This document shows, piece by piece, positions 29,001-35,954 of a stretch of DNA of 64,000 nucleotides (position 1 is the stretch's first letter; each line of letters starts with the position of its first letter). Under the pieces are notes generated by a model that saw only the letters and a list, made by a program, of their open reading frames with translations, was not told the origin of the DNA and did no database searches. The DNA is from Microbacterium excoecariae (lineage in GTDB: Bacteria > Actinomycetota > Actinomycetes > Actinomycetales > Microbacteriaceae), in contig NZ_JAANCO010000002.1 of the NCBI RefSeq assembly GCF_011326725.1, positions 124,001 through 188,000 on the forward strand. The letters run 5' to 3'. Both the position numbers and the translations under genes were made by a program.

Positions 29001-29743
29001 TGGTGACCGCGAGCCGCCGACACGCCGACCGCGTGCGCGCCGCGGTGACCGCCGCGTTCGCGGGCCGCGGCGACGTCGCGGACTTCGTCGGGCGCGAGAC
29101 GGCCGAGCCGCTCGCGGTCCTCACGCTCGAGGAATCGGTCGCCGAGAGCCGGGACCGCGTGATCTTCTCGCTCGGCTACGGCGTGACGCGTCACGGGCGC
29201 GTGCTGAGCGACCTCGGCGACCTGTCCGGTCCGGACGGCGAGCGCCTCCTCACGGTGGGCATGACGCGCGCGCGCCGCTCCATGGTGATCGTCACGTGCG
29301 TGCGCCCGCCGGACATCGACGACGGCCGGTTCTCCACCGGCGCCGCCCTGCTCATGGACCTGCTGCGTTCCTACGAGGAGCGCGCGCGGGAGCCGCGGCG
29401 CGAGGACGACGCGGATCCGCTGACCCGGGTGCTCGCCCGCGAGCTGCGCCGCATGGGCGCCGCCGTCGAGATGGACTACCGCGGGCTGCTCCCGCTTGTC
29501 GCGCAGGCGGGCGGCAAGGCCGTCATCGTGGAGTCCGACCCGGAGACGCGCGGCGAGTCCCTGCGCGAATCGCTTCGCCTGCGCCCGCAGGTCCTGCGCC
29601 GGCTCGGCTGGCACTACGTCCGCGTGCACGCGTTCGACCTGTACAGCGACCCGCGCGCGGTCGCCGAGCGCGTCGCGGCCGTGCTGGGGATCCGCGCCGA
29701 GGTCGAGCGCGTGGACGCCGACACCGCCCCGATCATCGACTGA
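26042..29743 (+). CDS. Large SF1-helicase-like protein with C-terminal REase-fold (MTES_1575-like) domain
   Basis: 1233 residues from GTG 26042 (TAGCCT at 26029-26034, 7 nt upstream, leaderless); GTG 26090 with GGAGGA is the alternative. The N-terminal 300 residues are family-specific. A P-loop-like LPGTGGMQTV (about 307) lacks the Walker lysine. A helical middle follows, then a Walker B-like DAVLLVDSA (about 828), the SF1 motif GDPVTQRPTP, TLTRSYRSG and motif VI VGMTRARRSMVIV (about 1072). The last 110 residues (AGGKAVIVESDPETRGESLR) resemble the Vsr-like nuclease domain MTES_1575. Common in Microbacteriaceae; function unknown, DNA processing or defence inferred. Confidence 0.82.
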   Translation: MWRIKGSAALSGTEDGVNPSDLQVAEPGVPVGHAADAERERLRDAASRLGGRSTLLQYREAPESFIEITTAHPGSLPQFITGRSTLLSNLFRDEVALRTARLSAERIAAKNVELRTARGIDAVRLAVGLASWRVGSERFTAPVLLRPLALRRHHADFELKLRGHFRVNPELLRAARDHFGVDLDGAALASLAYDDGLFQPQPVIDRLRALTAHVDTFSVKPRLFVSTFADVSGPVVRDLASADHPLLNALGGHEEDLRAVQAPRPAPIAAGPDDRAPASDTLLLDADAEQEAVLARIRAGHSLAVHTLPGTGGMQTVINAMGEFVRAGKRVLVVSARRATLEGVAHRLRGIHLESLAVTPTALRTDLIRAIGRNEKATQPRVTDVDDALVRLRTVLRDYRGALTRTRDRLGVSVLDITRELTRLASLPVPPSSSARLGIRALEKLADDRSSAARTLALAARLGEFRTGPDDSPWYGVSFETTEAARTAHALAGRLHRTDVPQLLERGYELISQTRMRPFATLDELGEYLRLLHGIRDSLDRFQPMAFERPLADMIKAHGTRRDAQSMSGAQRRRLKRLSRELVRPGVHVADMHDALTRIQHQRAQWQHLSEGASVPEVPLGLADAQVEWQRVEADLGELDQALGRGTRLAALPVERLIRTLAGLAAESDVFENIVERAELRATLDELGLSPLLTELSVRHVDEARVGEELEFTWWQSALEHLLQSDKALLGASTSVVDRLEKDYRLVDEAHAAASGPLLAWQLAAQWKIGIVDEPDESDRLRRALMRGEVTARQVHEDAPQLMRTLAPVWLASPYDVPQLPDTERFDAVLLVDSAAISLAEAAPAIRRANQVVVFGDPVTQRPTPFAVSTAAAVEPEREDPARAERSAFERIAEVLPVETLTRSYRSGGEDLAHLVNDAFYGGEISSLPWAGSYLGRGSLTVDYIEGGQGAPDPRTGAVESPDPEVQRVVTLVVEHAVNRPRESLMVVTASRRHADRVRAAVTAAFAGRGDVADFVGRETAEPLAVLTLEESVAESRDRVIFSLGYGVTRHGRVLSDLGDLSGPDGERLLTVGMTRARRSMVIVTCVRPPDIDDGRFSTGAALLMDLLRSYEERAREPRREDDADPLTRVLARELRRMGAAVEMDYRGLLPLVAQAGGKAVIVESDPETRGESLRESLRLRPQVLRRLGWHYVRVHAFDLYSDPRAVAERVAAVLGIRAEVERVDADTAPIID

Positions 29744-29748
29744 GCATC

Positions 29749-29952
29749 GTGGCGGAGAAGGACCCACGGCAGCGCGTGGAGCGGGTGCGGGGGGCGCGCC
29801 GGGCACGGCTCACGCCCGTCCCGGACACGCTGACGGACTCGGAGGCCGAGGCGACGCTCCGGGCCGAGGACGCGCCGCCCGCGTCGCCCACCGGCGCCCC
29901 GAGCGCGAACGACGATCGCCTGCGCCGCGACGTGCCGCCGCACTACGGGTGA
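29749..29952 (+). CDS. Small hypothetical protein
   Basis: 67 residues, GTG start 5 nt after the helicase-nuclease stop, basic N-terminus (EKDPRQRVERVRGARRARL), acidic middle and C-terminal DDRLRRDVPPHYG. No hydrophobic segment or known domain. Position suggests co-translation with the preceding gene. Weak ribosome site; codon positions show normal GC bias, so I consider it real. Confidence 0.6.
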   Translation: MAEKDPRQRVERVRGARRARLTPVPDTLTDSEAEATLRAEDAPPASPTGAPSANDDRLRRDVPPHYG

Positions 29953-29955
29953 GAC

Positions 29956-30000
29956 GCGACAAGGCGGGCGTCGGATCCGATCCGGCGCCCGCCTTGTCGC
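29956..30000. terminator. Bidirectional hairpin terminator
   Basis: Perfect 15-bp stem (29956-29970 with 29986-30000) between the small ORF and the converging mscL gene. Confidence 0.85.
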
Positions 30001-30009
30001 GCGAGTGGG

Positions 30010-30408
30010 TCAGGACTGCTTCTGCGCCGCGAGCAGGTCGCGGATCTCCGTGAGCAGCTCCTCCTGGCTCGGCGGGTTCACAACCTCGGGCTCGCCCTTC
30101 TTGCGGCGCTCGGCCAGCTTGTTCATGGGCATCACGAGGACGAAGTAGACCACCGCGGCGATGGTGAGGAAGTTGATGATCGCCTGGATGATCCCGCCGA
30201 TGCCGATCGACGCCGTGGCGAAGATGCCGGGGATCTCGATGACCCAGCCGGACAAGTCGCCCGTCGGCACGAAGGCGCCGAGGAGCGGGTTGACGATGTA
30301 GTCGACGAACGCCGTGACGATCGCCGTGAACGCCGCGCCGATGACGACCGCGACCGCCAGTTCGACGACGTTGCCGCGCATGATGAAGTCTTTGAAGCCC
30401 TGGAACAC
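30010..30408 (-). CDS. mscL: Large-conductance mechanosensitive channel
   Basis: 132 residues, homopentameric membrane channel opening on osmotic down-shock. The first helix has GNVVELAVAVVIGAAFTAIV, a periplasmic loop follows, then the second helix (AIINFLTIAAVVYFVLVMPMN) and a charged C-terminal helix. Normal length. Confidence 0.96.
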   Translation of the reverse strand: MFQGFKDFIMRGNVVELAVAVVIGAAFTAIVTAFVDYIVNPLLGAFVPTGDLSGWVIEIPGIFATASIGIGGIIQAIINFLTIAAVVYFVLVMPMNKLAERRKKGEPEVVNPPSQEELLTEIRDLLAAQKQS

Positions 30409-30471
30409 GATCGTGCCCGCCCTCCTGGGGCGCGCATCGGGCGCCCCCGTCGTGTCGACCCAGCGCCCACC

Positions 30472-30750
30472 TCAGGCGCTGGCGGCGACCGCCCCCGAGC
30501 TGCCGCTCGTCGATGTCGCCTGAGACGATGATGCCGGTGCCGCCGCCGATTTCCCATCGGCCGCGCCGGTGCTCGCGCGCGAGTCGGTGCGGTAGAAGCC
30601 GGAGCCGTTGAAGGTCACGCCGATGGATCCGTACTGCTTGCGCAGCGCCCCGCCGCACGCGGGGCACTCGGTGAGCGAGGCGTCGCTGAAGGACTGGACG
30701 GCGTCGAAGGCGTGGCCGCAGTCCGTGCAGGCGTAGGCGTAGGTGGGCAT
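30472..30750 (-). CDS. FmdB-family zinc-ribbon protein
   Basis: 92 residues. The N-terminal zinc ribbon MPTYAYACTDCGHAF ... CPACGG has two CxxC pairs, typical of FmdB. The last 30 residues are a low-complexity Ser/Ala/Gly tail. Putative regulatory or metal-site protein of unknown function. Lies between mscL and the folate enzyme on the same strand. Confidence 0.9.
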   Translation of the reverse strand: MPTYAYACTDCGHAFDAVQSFSDASLTECPACGGALRKQYGSIGVTFNGSGFYRTDSRASTGAADGKSAAAPASSSQATSTSGSSGAVAASA

Positions 30751-30795
30751 CTCGGGGGACCTCCGAAAGGGGATCGCCGGGCCGTGCGGGCGGGC

Positions 30796-31377
30796 TCAGC
30801 GATCGAACGACAGGGTGCGGGTCGGCGTGAGCGCCCCCGACATCGGCACATCGTGCGACTCGCGCGGGAGGGCGTCGACCACCTCGACATCATAAATCAC
30901 GGCGTAGACCGGCGGCGGGGCCGCGAAGGCCGCGAGTGCGCGATCGTAGTAGCCGAGGCCCCACCCGAGGCGCGTGCCGCGCACATCGACGGCGGCGGCC
31001 GGCGCGAGGATGAGGTCCGCCTCGGCGAGCGGATCCCCGCCGAGCGCCGGTCCGGCGGGCTCCGGGACGCCGAGGGGGCCGGGGCGGCTCGTTCCGTCGT
31101 CGTCCGCCCACACGAGCTGGCCGCCCGGGCGGCTGAGGGGGAGGATCACACGGATCCCGCGCGCGCGGGCCGCCGCAAGGAAGCCGGTCGTCGGGGGTTC
31201 CTGCGGAGCGGCGAGATAACAGGCGACCGTCCGCGCGCCGAGGCCTCCTGCGAGGTCGAGCGCACGGGCCGCGATCCGGCGGTCGGCGTCGGCGACGGCG
31301 CCGGCCGACAGGGCCCGCCGGGCGTCGCGGATCCGGCGGCGGATGTCCCGCTTCCCCTCGGCTTCGCCCGTCTCCAC
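30796..31377 (-). CDS. 5-formyltetrahydrofolate cyclo-ligase
   Basis: Converts 5-formyl-THF to 5,10-methenyl-THF with ATP. 193 residues. Conserved KRDIRRRIRDARRAL at the N-terminus and the substrate/phosphate motif RLGWGLGYYDRAL. GTG 31377 is preceded on its strand by TACCCT and exactly 6 nt, a leaderless promoter that fixes this start. The much longer open frame upstream is antisense to galU and not coding. Confidence 0.93.
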   Translation of the reverse strand: METGEAEGKRDIRRRIRDARRALSAGAVADADRRIAARALDLAGGLGARTVACYLAAPQEPPTTGFLAAARARGIRVILPLSRPGGQLVWADDDGTSRPGPLGVPEPAGPALGGDPLAEADLILAPAAAVDVRGTRLGWGLGYYDRALAAFAAPPPVYAVIYDVEVVDALPRESHDVPMSGALTPTRTLSFDR

Positions 31378-31446
31378 GGGCCCAGGGTACGCGGATCCCC
31401 GGGGCGGCGAACACGGCGATGTCGGTGGCGTCGGTAAGGTGAAGTC

Positions 31447-32334
31447 ATGGAACCTGCCAAGATCAAAGCTGTCATGCCTGTCGCGGGTCTCGGCACCCGC
31501 TTCCTCCCCGCCACGAAGGCGACGCCGAAGGAGATGCTCCCGGTCGTCGACAAGCCGGCCATCCAGTACGTGGTCGAAGAGGCCGTCGCCGCGGGCATCC
31601 GCGACGTGCTCATGATCATCGGCCGGAACAAGAACGCGATCGCCAACCACTTCGACTCGGTCCCCGAGCTCGAGGAGAAGCTGACCGCCAAGGGCGACGA
31701 CAGCAAGCTCGGCAACGTCCGCAAGTCGAGCGACCTCGCCGACGTGCACCTCCTGCGCCAGGGCGAGCCGAAGGGCCTCGGCCACGCCGTCTACCGCGCC
31801 AAGCAGCACGTGGGCGACAGCCCGTTCGCGGTCATGCTCGGCGACGACCTGATCGACGAGCGCGACCCCCTGCTCCCCAAGATGATCCAGGTCAACGAGC
31901 AGAAGAAGGCCATGGTCGTCGCGCTCATGGAGGTCGACCCCGAGCAGATCCACCTGTACGGGTGCGCCTCGGTCGAGCAGACCGATGACCCCGACGTCGT
32001 GAAAATCCTCGACCTCGTCGAGAAGCCCGCAAAGGAGGACGCCCCGTCGAACCTCGCGATCATCGGTCGCTACCTCCTCACGCCCGAGATCTTCGACGTG
32101 CTCGAGCACACCGAGCCGGGCAAGGGTAACGAGATTCAGCTGACGGACGCGCTGAAGGAGGTCGCCGCCGACGACGAGAACGTCGACGTCTATGGCGTCA
32201 TCTTCCGCGGGCGCCGCTACGACACGGGCGACAAGCTCGACTACATCAAGGCGATCATGCGCCTCGCGGCCGACCGCGAGGACCTTGGGCCCGAGCTGCG
32301 CCCCTGGTTCAAGGAGTTCGCGGCTACGCTCTAG
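31447..32334 (+). CDS. galU: UTP-glucose-1-phosphate uridylyltransferase
   Basis: Makes UDP-glucose for cell-wall glycans and polysaccharides. 295 residues, with nucleotide-binding GLGTRFLPATKATPKEMLPVVDKP, the catalytic region QGEPKGLGHAV, GDDLIDE and the VEKP sugar-binding motif. TAAGGT (31435-31440), 6 nt, ATG gives a leaderless promoter. Confidence 0.96.
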   Translation: MEPAKIKAVMPVAGLGTRFLPATKATPKEMLPVVDKPAIQYVVEEAVAAGIRDVLMIIGRNKNAIANHFDSVPELEEKLTAKGDDSKLGNVRKSSDLADVHLLRQGEPKGLGHAVYRAKQHVGDSPFAVMLGDDLIDERDPLLPKMIQVNEQKKAMVVALMEVDPEQIHLYGCASVEQTDDPDVVKILDLVEKPAKEDAPSNLAIIGRYLLTPEIFDVLEHTEPGKGNEIQLTDALKEVAADDENVDVYGVIFRGRRYDTGDKLDYIKAIMRLAADREDLGPELRPWFKEFAATL

Positions 32335-32374
32335 CCACACCGGGCGCCCGCCCGCACGCACCAAGGAGAGCCGG

Positions 32375-33004
32375 ATGGACACGCTCGATCGCTCGCACGG
32401 CGAGGTGTCCATCCGGCTCGTCCGTCCCCGGGACGCGCGGGTGCTCGAGTACGAGCTCGCGACGAACCGTTCGTGGCTCGTCCCATGGGAGGCGACGAAC
32501 CCCGACGGTGCCGTGTCCATGGACATGCGCGCGGGGATCCGCCGGCTCCTGCAGCAGCATCGCGACGGCGCGGGCGTCCCCTTCGTGATGGAGCATCAGG
32601 GGTCCGTGGCGGGGCAGCTGAACGTGTGGGGAATCGCCCGCGGATCCCTCTCGTCGGCCACGATCGGCTACTGGGTGTCCCAGCGCTTCGCGGGGCGCGG
32701 GATCACGCCGACGGCGGTCGCGCTCGCGACCGACGCCTGCTTCCAGACGCTCGGGCTGCACCGGATGGAGATCTGCATCCGCCCCGAGAACGCGCCGAGC
32801 ATTCGCGTCGTCGAGAAGCTCGGCTTTCGGTACGAGGGATACCGTCGGCGCTATATCCACATCAACGGCGACTGGCGCGACCACTATGCCTTTGCGCTCA
32901 CGCGGGAGGACGCCCCCGAGGGCGTCCTGCGGCGCTTCGTCGAGGGGCGCGCCCCCGAGGAGGCCGCGCGCGTTCCGGAACGGGACCGCCCGCACCTCGC
33001 GTGA
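32375..33004 (+). CDS. GNAT-family N-acetyltransferase (RimJ/RimL-like)
   Basis: 209 residues. Acetyl-CoA-dependent acetyltransferase fold with the YWVSQRFAGRGITPTAVALATDACF pyrophosphate loop and the LHRMEICIRPENAPSIRVVEKLGFRYEG motif B typical of ribosomal-protein alanine acetyltransferases. The C-terminal 30 residues are an Arg/Glu-rich extension. Substrate unknown. AAGGAGAG precedes ATG 32375. Follows galU by 40 nt on the same strand. Confidence 0.9.
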   Translation: MDTLDRSHGEVSIRLVRPRDARVLEYELATNRSWLVPWEATNPDGAVSMDMRAGIRRLLQQHRDGAGVPFVMEHQGSVAGQLNVWGIARGSLSSATIGYWVSQRFAGRGITPTAVALATDACFQTLGLHRMEICIRPENAPSIRVVEKLGFRYEGYRRRYIHINGDWRDHYAFALTREDAPEGVLRRFVEGRAPEEAARVPERDRPHLA

Positions 33005-33039
33005 TCTGCCCGCAACGCGGCTCTGATACCTCTAGCGGC

Positions 33040-34332
33040 ATGAGTATCACGCTGCGCGGGGCGCGCGCCGTCTGGACGCCGGGGGCCGAGCACGCCGGCG
33101 ACATCCACATCCGCGGCGAGCGGTTCGCAGACGTGGGGGATCCGACGGCCGAGGTGATCGATGCCTCGGGCTGCGTCGTCACCCCCGGGCTGGTCAACGC
33201 GCATCACCATCTCCTGCAGAGCGGTTTTCGCACGCTCCCCGGCACGCGCGGGGTCGCGATGCGAGACTGGCTGCCTGCCATGGCGGCGGCGTATTCCGAG
33301 GCGGGCATCGACGGCTCCCTGACGGAGTCCACGGCGCTCGTGGGGCTCGCCGAGGCGCTTCTCTCGGGCGTGACGACGGTCGCGGACCATCACCTGAACT
33401 GGCCGACGGACGGCGGCGCGAGCGCGGTCGATGTCGCCCGGGGCGTCGCGCGGGCGCGGGCGCGGCTGGGGGCGAGGCTGGTCTTTGTGCGCGGGACCGC
33501 CGGCGATGCGCCGGACGTCGCAGCCACCGGCGCCGACGCGATCGCGGCGGCGCTGGCTCCCGGGCGGGGAGGCGTGACCCCCGACGGGCTCGTACAGGTC
33601 GCCGTGGGCCCCGCGGGGGTGCACAGCGATCGGCCGGAGACGTTCGCGGCGCTCGCGGACGTCGCGCGGGAGCGGGGGTTGCGACGGCGCACGCAGGCGA
33701 ACGAGCAGGTCGACACCGAGATCGCGCTCGCGCGGTACGGCCGGCGCCCGCTCGAGCTCCTCGAGGAATGGGGCTGGTTGGCGCCCGACGTGACGATCGC
33801 GCACCTGTGCGACGTGACCGACGGCGAGATCGATCTGCTCGCCGCGCGCGGCGTCGCCGCGACGCACGCGCCCGGTTGTGACGTCCCCATGGGATGGGGG
33901 ATCGCCCGCGTCGCCCGGCTGCGCGCGGCGGGGATCCGGGTGGGGCTCGGGACCTCGGGTGGCGGGAGCAACGACGCCGGCCACCTGCTCGCCGACGCGC
34001 GCCTGGCGATGCAGGTCTCGGGCCTCGTGGGCGCGCCGCTCGCCGCGCGCGACGTCCTCGAAGCGGCCACCGCGGGATCTGCGGACGGGCTGGGCCGCCC
34101 CGAGCTCGGCCGCATCGCTCCCGGCGCGGCCGCGGACGTGTGCGTCTGGGATGTCTCGGGCGCGGCGGACGCCGGGACGGCGGATGCGGTCGCCGGGCTT
34201 GTCTGGCTCCGCCCGGGCCGCCGGCCGCGGCACGTCATCGTGGCGGGCCGGGTCGTCGTGCGCGACTACCGCCTCGTGGAGGCCGACGAGGAGGAGCTCG
34301 TCCGGCGTCTCGCCGAGCGTGTCGGACGCTGA
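33040..34332 (+). CDS. Amidohydrolase-superfamily protein, 8-oxoguanine deaminase/AtzB-like, with altered metal site
   Basis: 430 residues, TIM-barrel amidohydrolase. The first metal motif His55-x-His57 (NAHHHLLQ) is intact and His255 is kept (IAHLCDV). The usual second His-x-His of the family reads Arg217-Thr-Gln219 (RRTQANEQ), and the catalytic Asp of GxDG reads Ser306 (LGTSGGGSND). Deamination of a purine-, pyrimidine- or triazine-like ring is the family activity; with these changes the chemistry may differ or be lost. TACCTC 7 nt before the ATG suggests a leaderless mRNA. First gene of the heterocycle cluster. Confidence 0.8.
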   Translation: MSITLRGARAVWTPGAEHAGDIHIRGERFADVGDPTAEVIDASGCVVTPGLVNAHHHLLQSGFRTLPGTRGVAMRDWLPAMAAAYSEAGIDGSLTESTALVGLAEALLSGVTTVADHHLNWPTDGGASAVDVARGVARARARLGARLVFVRGTAGDAPDVAATGADAIAAALAPGRGGVTPDGLVQVAVGPAGVHSDRPETFAALADVARERGLRRRTQANEQVDTEIALARYGRRPLELLEEWGWLAPDVTIAHLCDVTDGEIDLLAARGVAATHAPGCDVPMGWGIARVARLRAAGIRVGLGTSGGGSNDAGHLLADARLAMQVSGLVGAPLAARDVLEAATAGSADGLGRPELGRIAPGAAADVCVWDVSGAADAGTADAVAGLVWLRPGRRPRHVIVAGRVVVRDYRLVEADEEELVRRLAERVGR

Positions 34333-34336
34333 CGCC

Positions 34337-35284
34337 TCACACGTCGAGGACGAGCCGCGGGCATGCCGCGCGCGAGACGCAGATCATCATCACGGGGCTC
34401 GTTTCACGCTCGGCCGCGCTGAGGACGCGGTCGCGGTGGTCGACCTCCCCCTCGACGACGACGGTCTCGCACGTGCCGCACGTGCCCTCGCGGCAGGACG
34501 AGACCGTGAACACGCCGCGATCCTCGAGGGCCTCGAGAATCGACCGGTCGGCGGGGACGTCGATCACCTCGCCCGTGGACATGAGCTCGACTTCGAAGGC
34601 CTCGGTGGCGCGCTCTGGCTCCGCGGGCGCCACGGCGAACGGCTCGACGTGCAGGCGCGCGGGTTCAGCCGCGGCGAGCGCCGCGAGGAGCGGATCCGGC
34701 CCACACGCCCAGATGGGCGCGGGGCCGGCCTCCGCGACGATCGCGGCCGGGTCGGCCCGGTCGCCCTCCGCGCTCACGTGCAGGCGGACGCGGTCGCCGA
34801 GCGCGGCGATCTCGGCCGCGAAGGGAACGGCCGCACGCGTGCGGACGCTGTAGTGCAACGTCCATTCGGCGCCGGCGCGCTCGGCGGCGCGCACCATCGG
34901 CAGGATCGGGGTGATCCCGATCCCGCCCGCGACGAATACCGCGCGCTCGCCCGACCCCGGCGCGTCGAACGCGAAGTTCGAGCGTGGTCCGCGCGCGCGC
35001 ACGACGGCGCCCTCGGCGAGCGCGTGCGCCGCGCGGGATCCGCCGCGGCCCGCGTCCTCGCGGAGGATCGCGACGCGCCAGGTGTCGCGCTCGTCGGGGT
35101 CCGCGCTCAGCGAGTACTGCCGCTCTAGACCGTCGCCGAGCACGAGGTCGATGTGTGCCCCGGGCTCCCACGCGGGGAGCGGGCGGCCGTTGGCGGCGGC
35201 CAGCGTGAGGGACACGATGCCGGGGGTCTCCGCGACGCGGCGGCGCACGACCAGCTCGCGCTCGACGTCGCTGAAGAAGCTCAT
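34337..35284 (-). CDS. PDR/VanB-family ferredoxin reductase (FMN/NAD, 2Fe-2S)
   Basis: 315 residues. FMN-binding domain (RQYSLSADPDE), NAD domain (VFVAGGIGITPILPMV, WACGPDPLL), then a C-terminal plant-type 2Fe-2S domain with SSCREGTCGTCE and a distal Cys (MMICVSRA). Such proteins pass electrons from NAD(P)H to a Rieske oxygenase or P450. No oxygenase gene is in the window. The ATG overlaps the regulator's TGA (ATGA), so both are co-translated. Confidence 0.88.
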   Translation of the reverse strand: MSFFSDVERELVVRRRVAETPGIVSLTLAAANGRPLPAWEPGAHIDLVLGDGLERQYSLSADPDERDTWRVAILREDAGRGGSRAAHALAEGAVVRARGPRSNFAFDAPGSGERAVFVAGGIGITPILPMVRAAERAGAEWTLHYSVRTRAAVPFAAEIAALGDRVRLHVSAEGDRADPAAIVAEAGPAPIWACGPDPLLAALAAAEPARLHVEPFAVAPAEPERATEAFEVELMSTGEVIDVPADRSILEALEDRGVFTVSSCREGTCGTCETVVVEGEVDHRDRVLSAAERETSPVMMICVSRAACPRLVLDV

Positions 35285-35838
35285 GCGCCCTTCTCCTCTC
35301 CGGCGCCGCCGCGCGGCCCGCGTTCCTTCACGACCATGAGGCGATAGGGCGCGCCGTCGGCGCTGGCCCATCGGTGCGGCGTCCCGCCGCGGTAGTAGAG
35401 GGACCCGCCCGTCGGCACGCGCTGGGGTCCGCCGGGGCCCGCGTCGATGAGGGCCTCGCCCGCGATGACCGTGACGAACTCGTCCTCGGGGTGGGTGTAG
35501 AACTCGCCGAGCTCGGTGACGGCGCCCGTGACGTCGATCACGGTGAATCGGGTGTCGCCGGAGGTGAGAACGCGCGCGTCGGCGCCGCCGAACGACCCGA
35601 CGGCCGCTTCGGGGGCGTCGAGCGACGTTCCGCTCATGAGCTCGACCTGGCTCGTGCCGAGGGCGCGAGCGAGCCGCGAGAGCGACTCCAGGCTGGGGTT
35701 CGCCCGTCCCCTCTCGAGCTGGCTGACGAAGGGGTGGGACAGGTCGGCACGCTCCGCGAGCTGCACGATCGTGAGGTCGAGGGCGCGGCGACGGGCGCGG
35801 ATCGCGGCGCCGAGGCGGGCGCCGGCGGTGTCGCTCAT
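35281..35838 (-). CDS. XRE-cupin transcriptional regulator
   Basis: 185 residues. N-terminal XRE helix-turn-helix (LGAAIRARRRALDLTIVQLAERADLSHPFVSQLERGRANPSLESL) and a C-terminal cupin sensor (about 105-175, FYTHPEDEFVTVIAGEA ... GGSLYYRGGTPHRW). GGAGG precedes ATG 35838. Divergent from the deaminase-transporter operon with a 19-bp palindrome between them (35913-35931), so it probably senses the cluster's substrate and controls both directions. Confidence 0.88.
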   Translation of the reverse strand: MSDTAGARLGAAIRARRRALDLTIVQLAERADLSHPFVSQLERGRANPSLESLSRLARALGTSQVELMSGTSLDAPEAAVGSFGGADARVLTSGDTRFTVIDVTGAVTELGEFYTHPEDEFVTVIAGEALIDAGPGGPQRVPTGGSLYYRGGTPHRWASADGAPYRLMVVKERGPRGGAGEEKGA

Positions 35839-35912
35839 GGGGCCTCCAGGGTGATGCACGGAAAGACAAAGAACCGAAACGCCGGGGAAACATGTCGCGT
35901 CTAGCGTCGGCG

Positions 35913-35931
35913 ATGTTGATCACATCAACAT
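35913..35931. promoter_or_regulatory. Perfect 19-bp palindromic operator
   Basis: ATGTTGAT-CAC-ATCAACAT: 8-bp arms with a 3-bp centre, AT-rich against a GC-rich background, in the 116-bp divergent spacer between the XRE-cupin regulator and the amidohydrolase operon, 24 bp before the operon's first ATG. Confidence 0.75.
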
Positions 35932-35954
35932 TTCTTCCTCACAAGGTGTACCAC

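Noticed and set aside
26060-29806. Very long open frame on the minus strand (about 1250 codons), and a similar one in another plus frame (26044-29952)
   Set aside because: Shadow of the real gene at 26042-29743: high GC removes stop codons in other frames, the translations are Arg/Ala/Gly/Pro-rich low complexity, and there are no domains.
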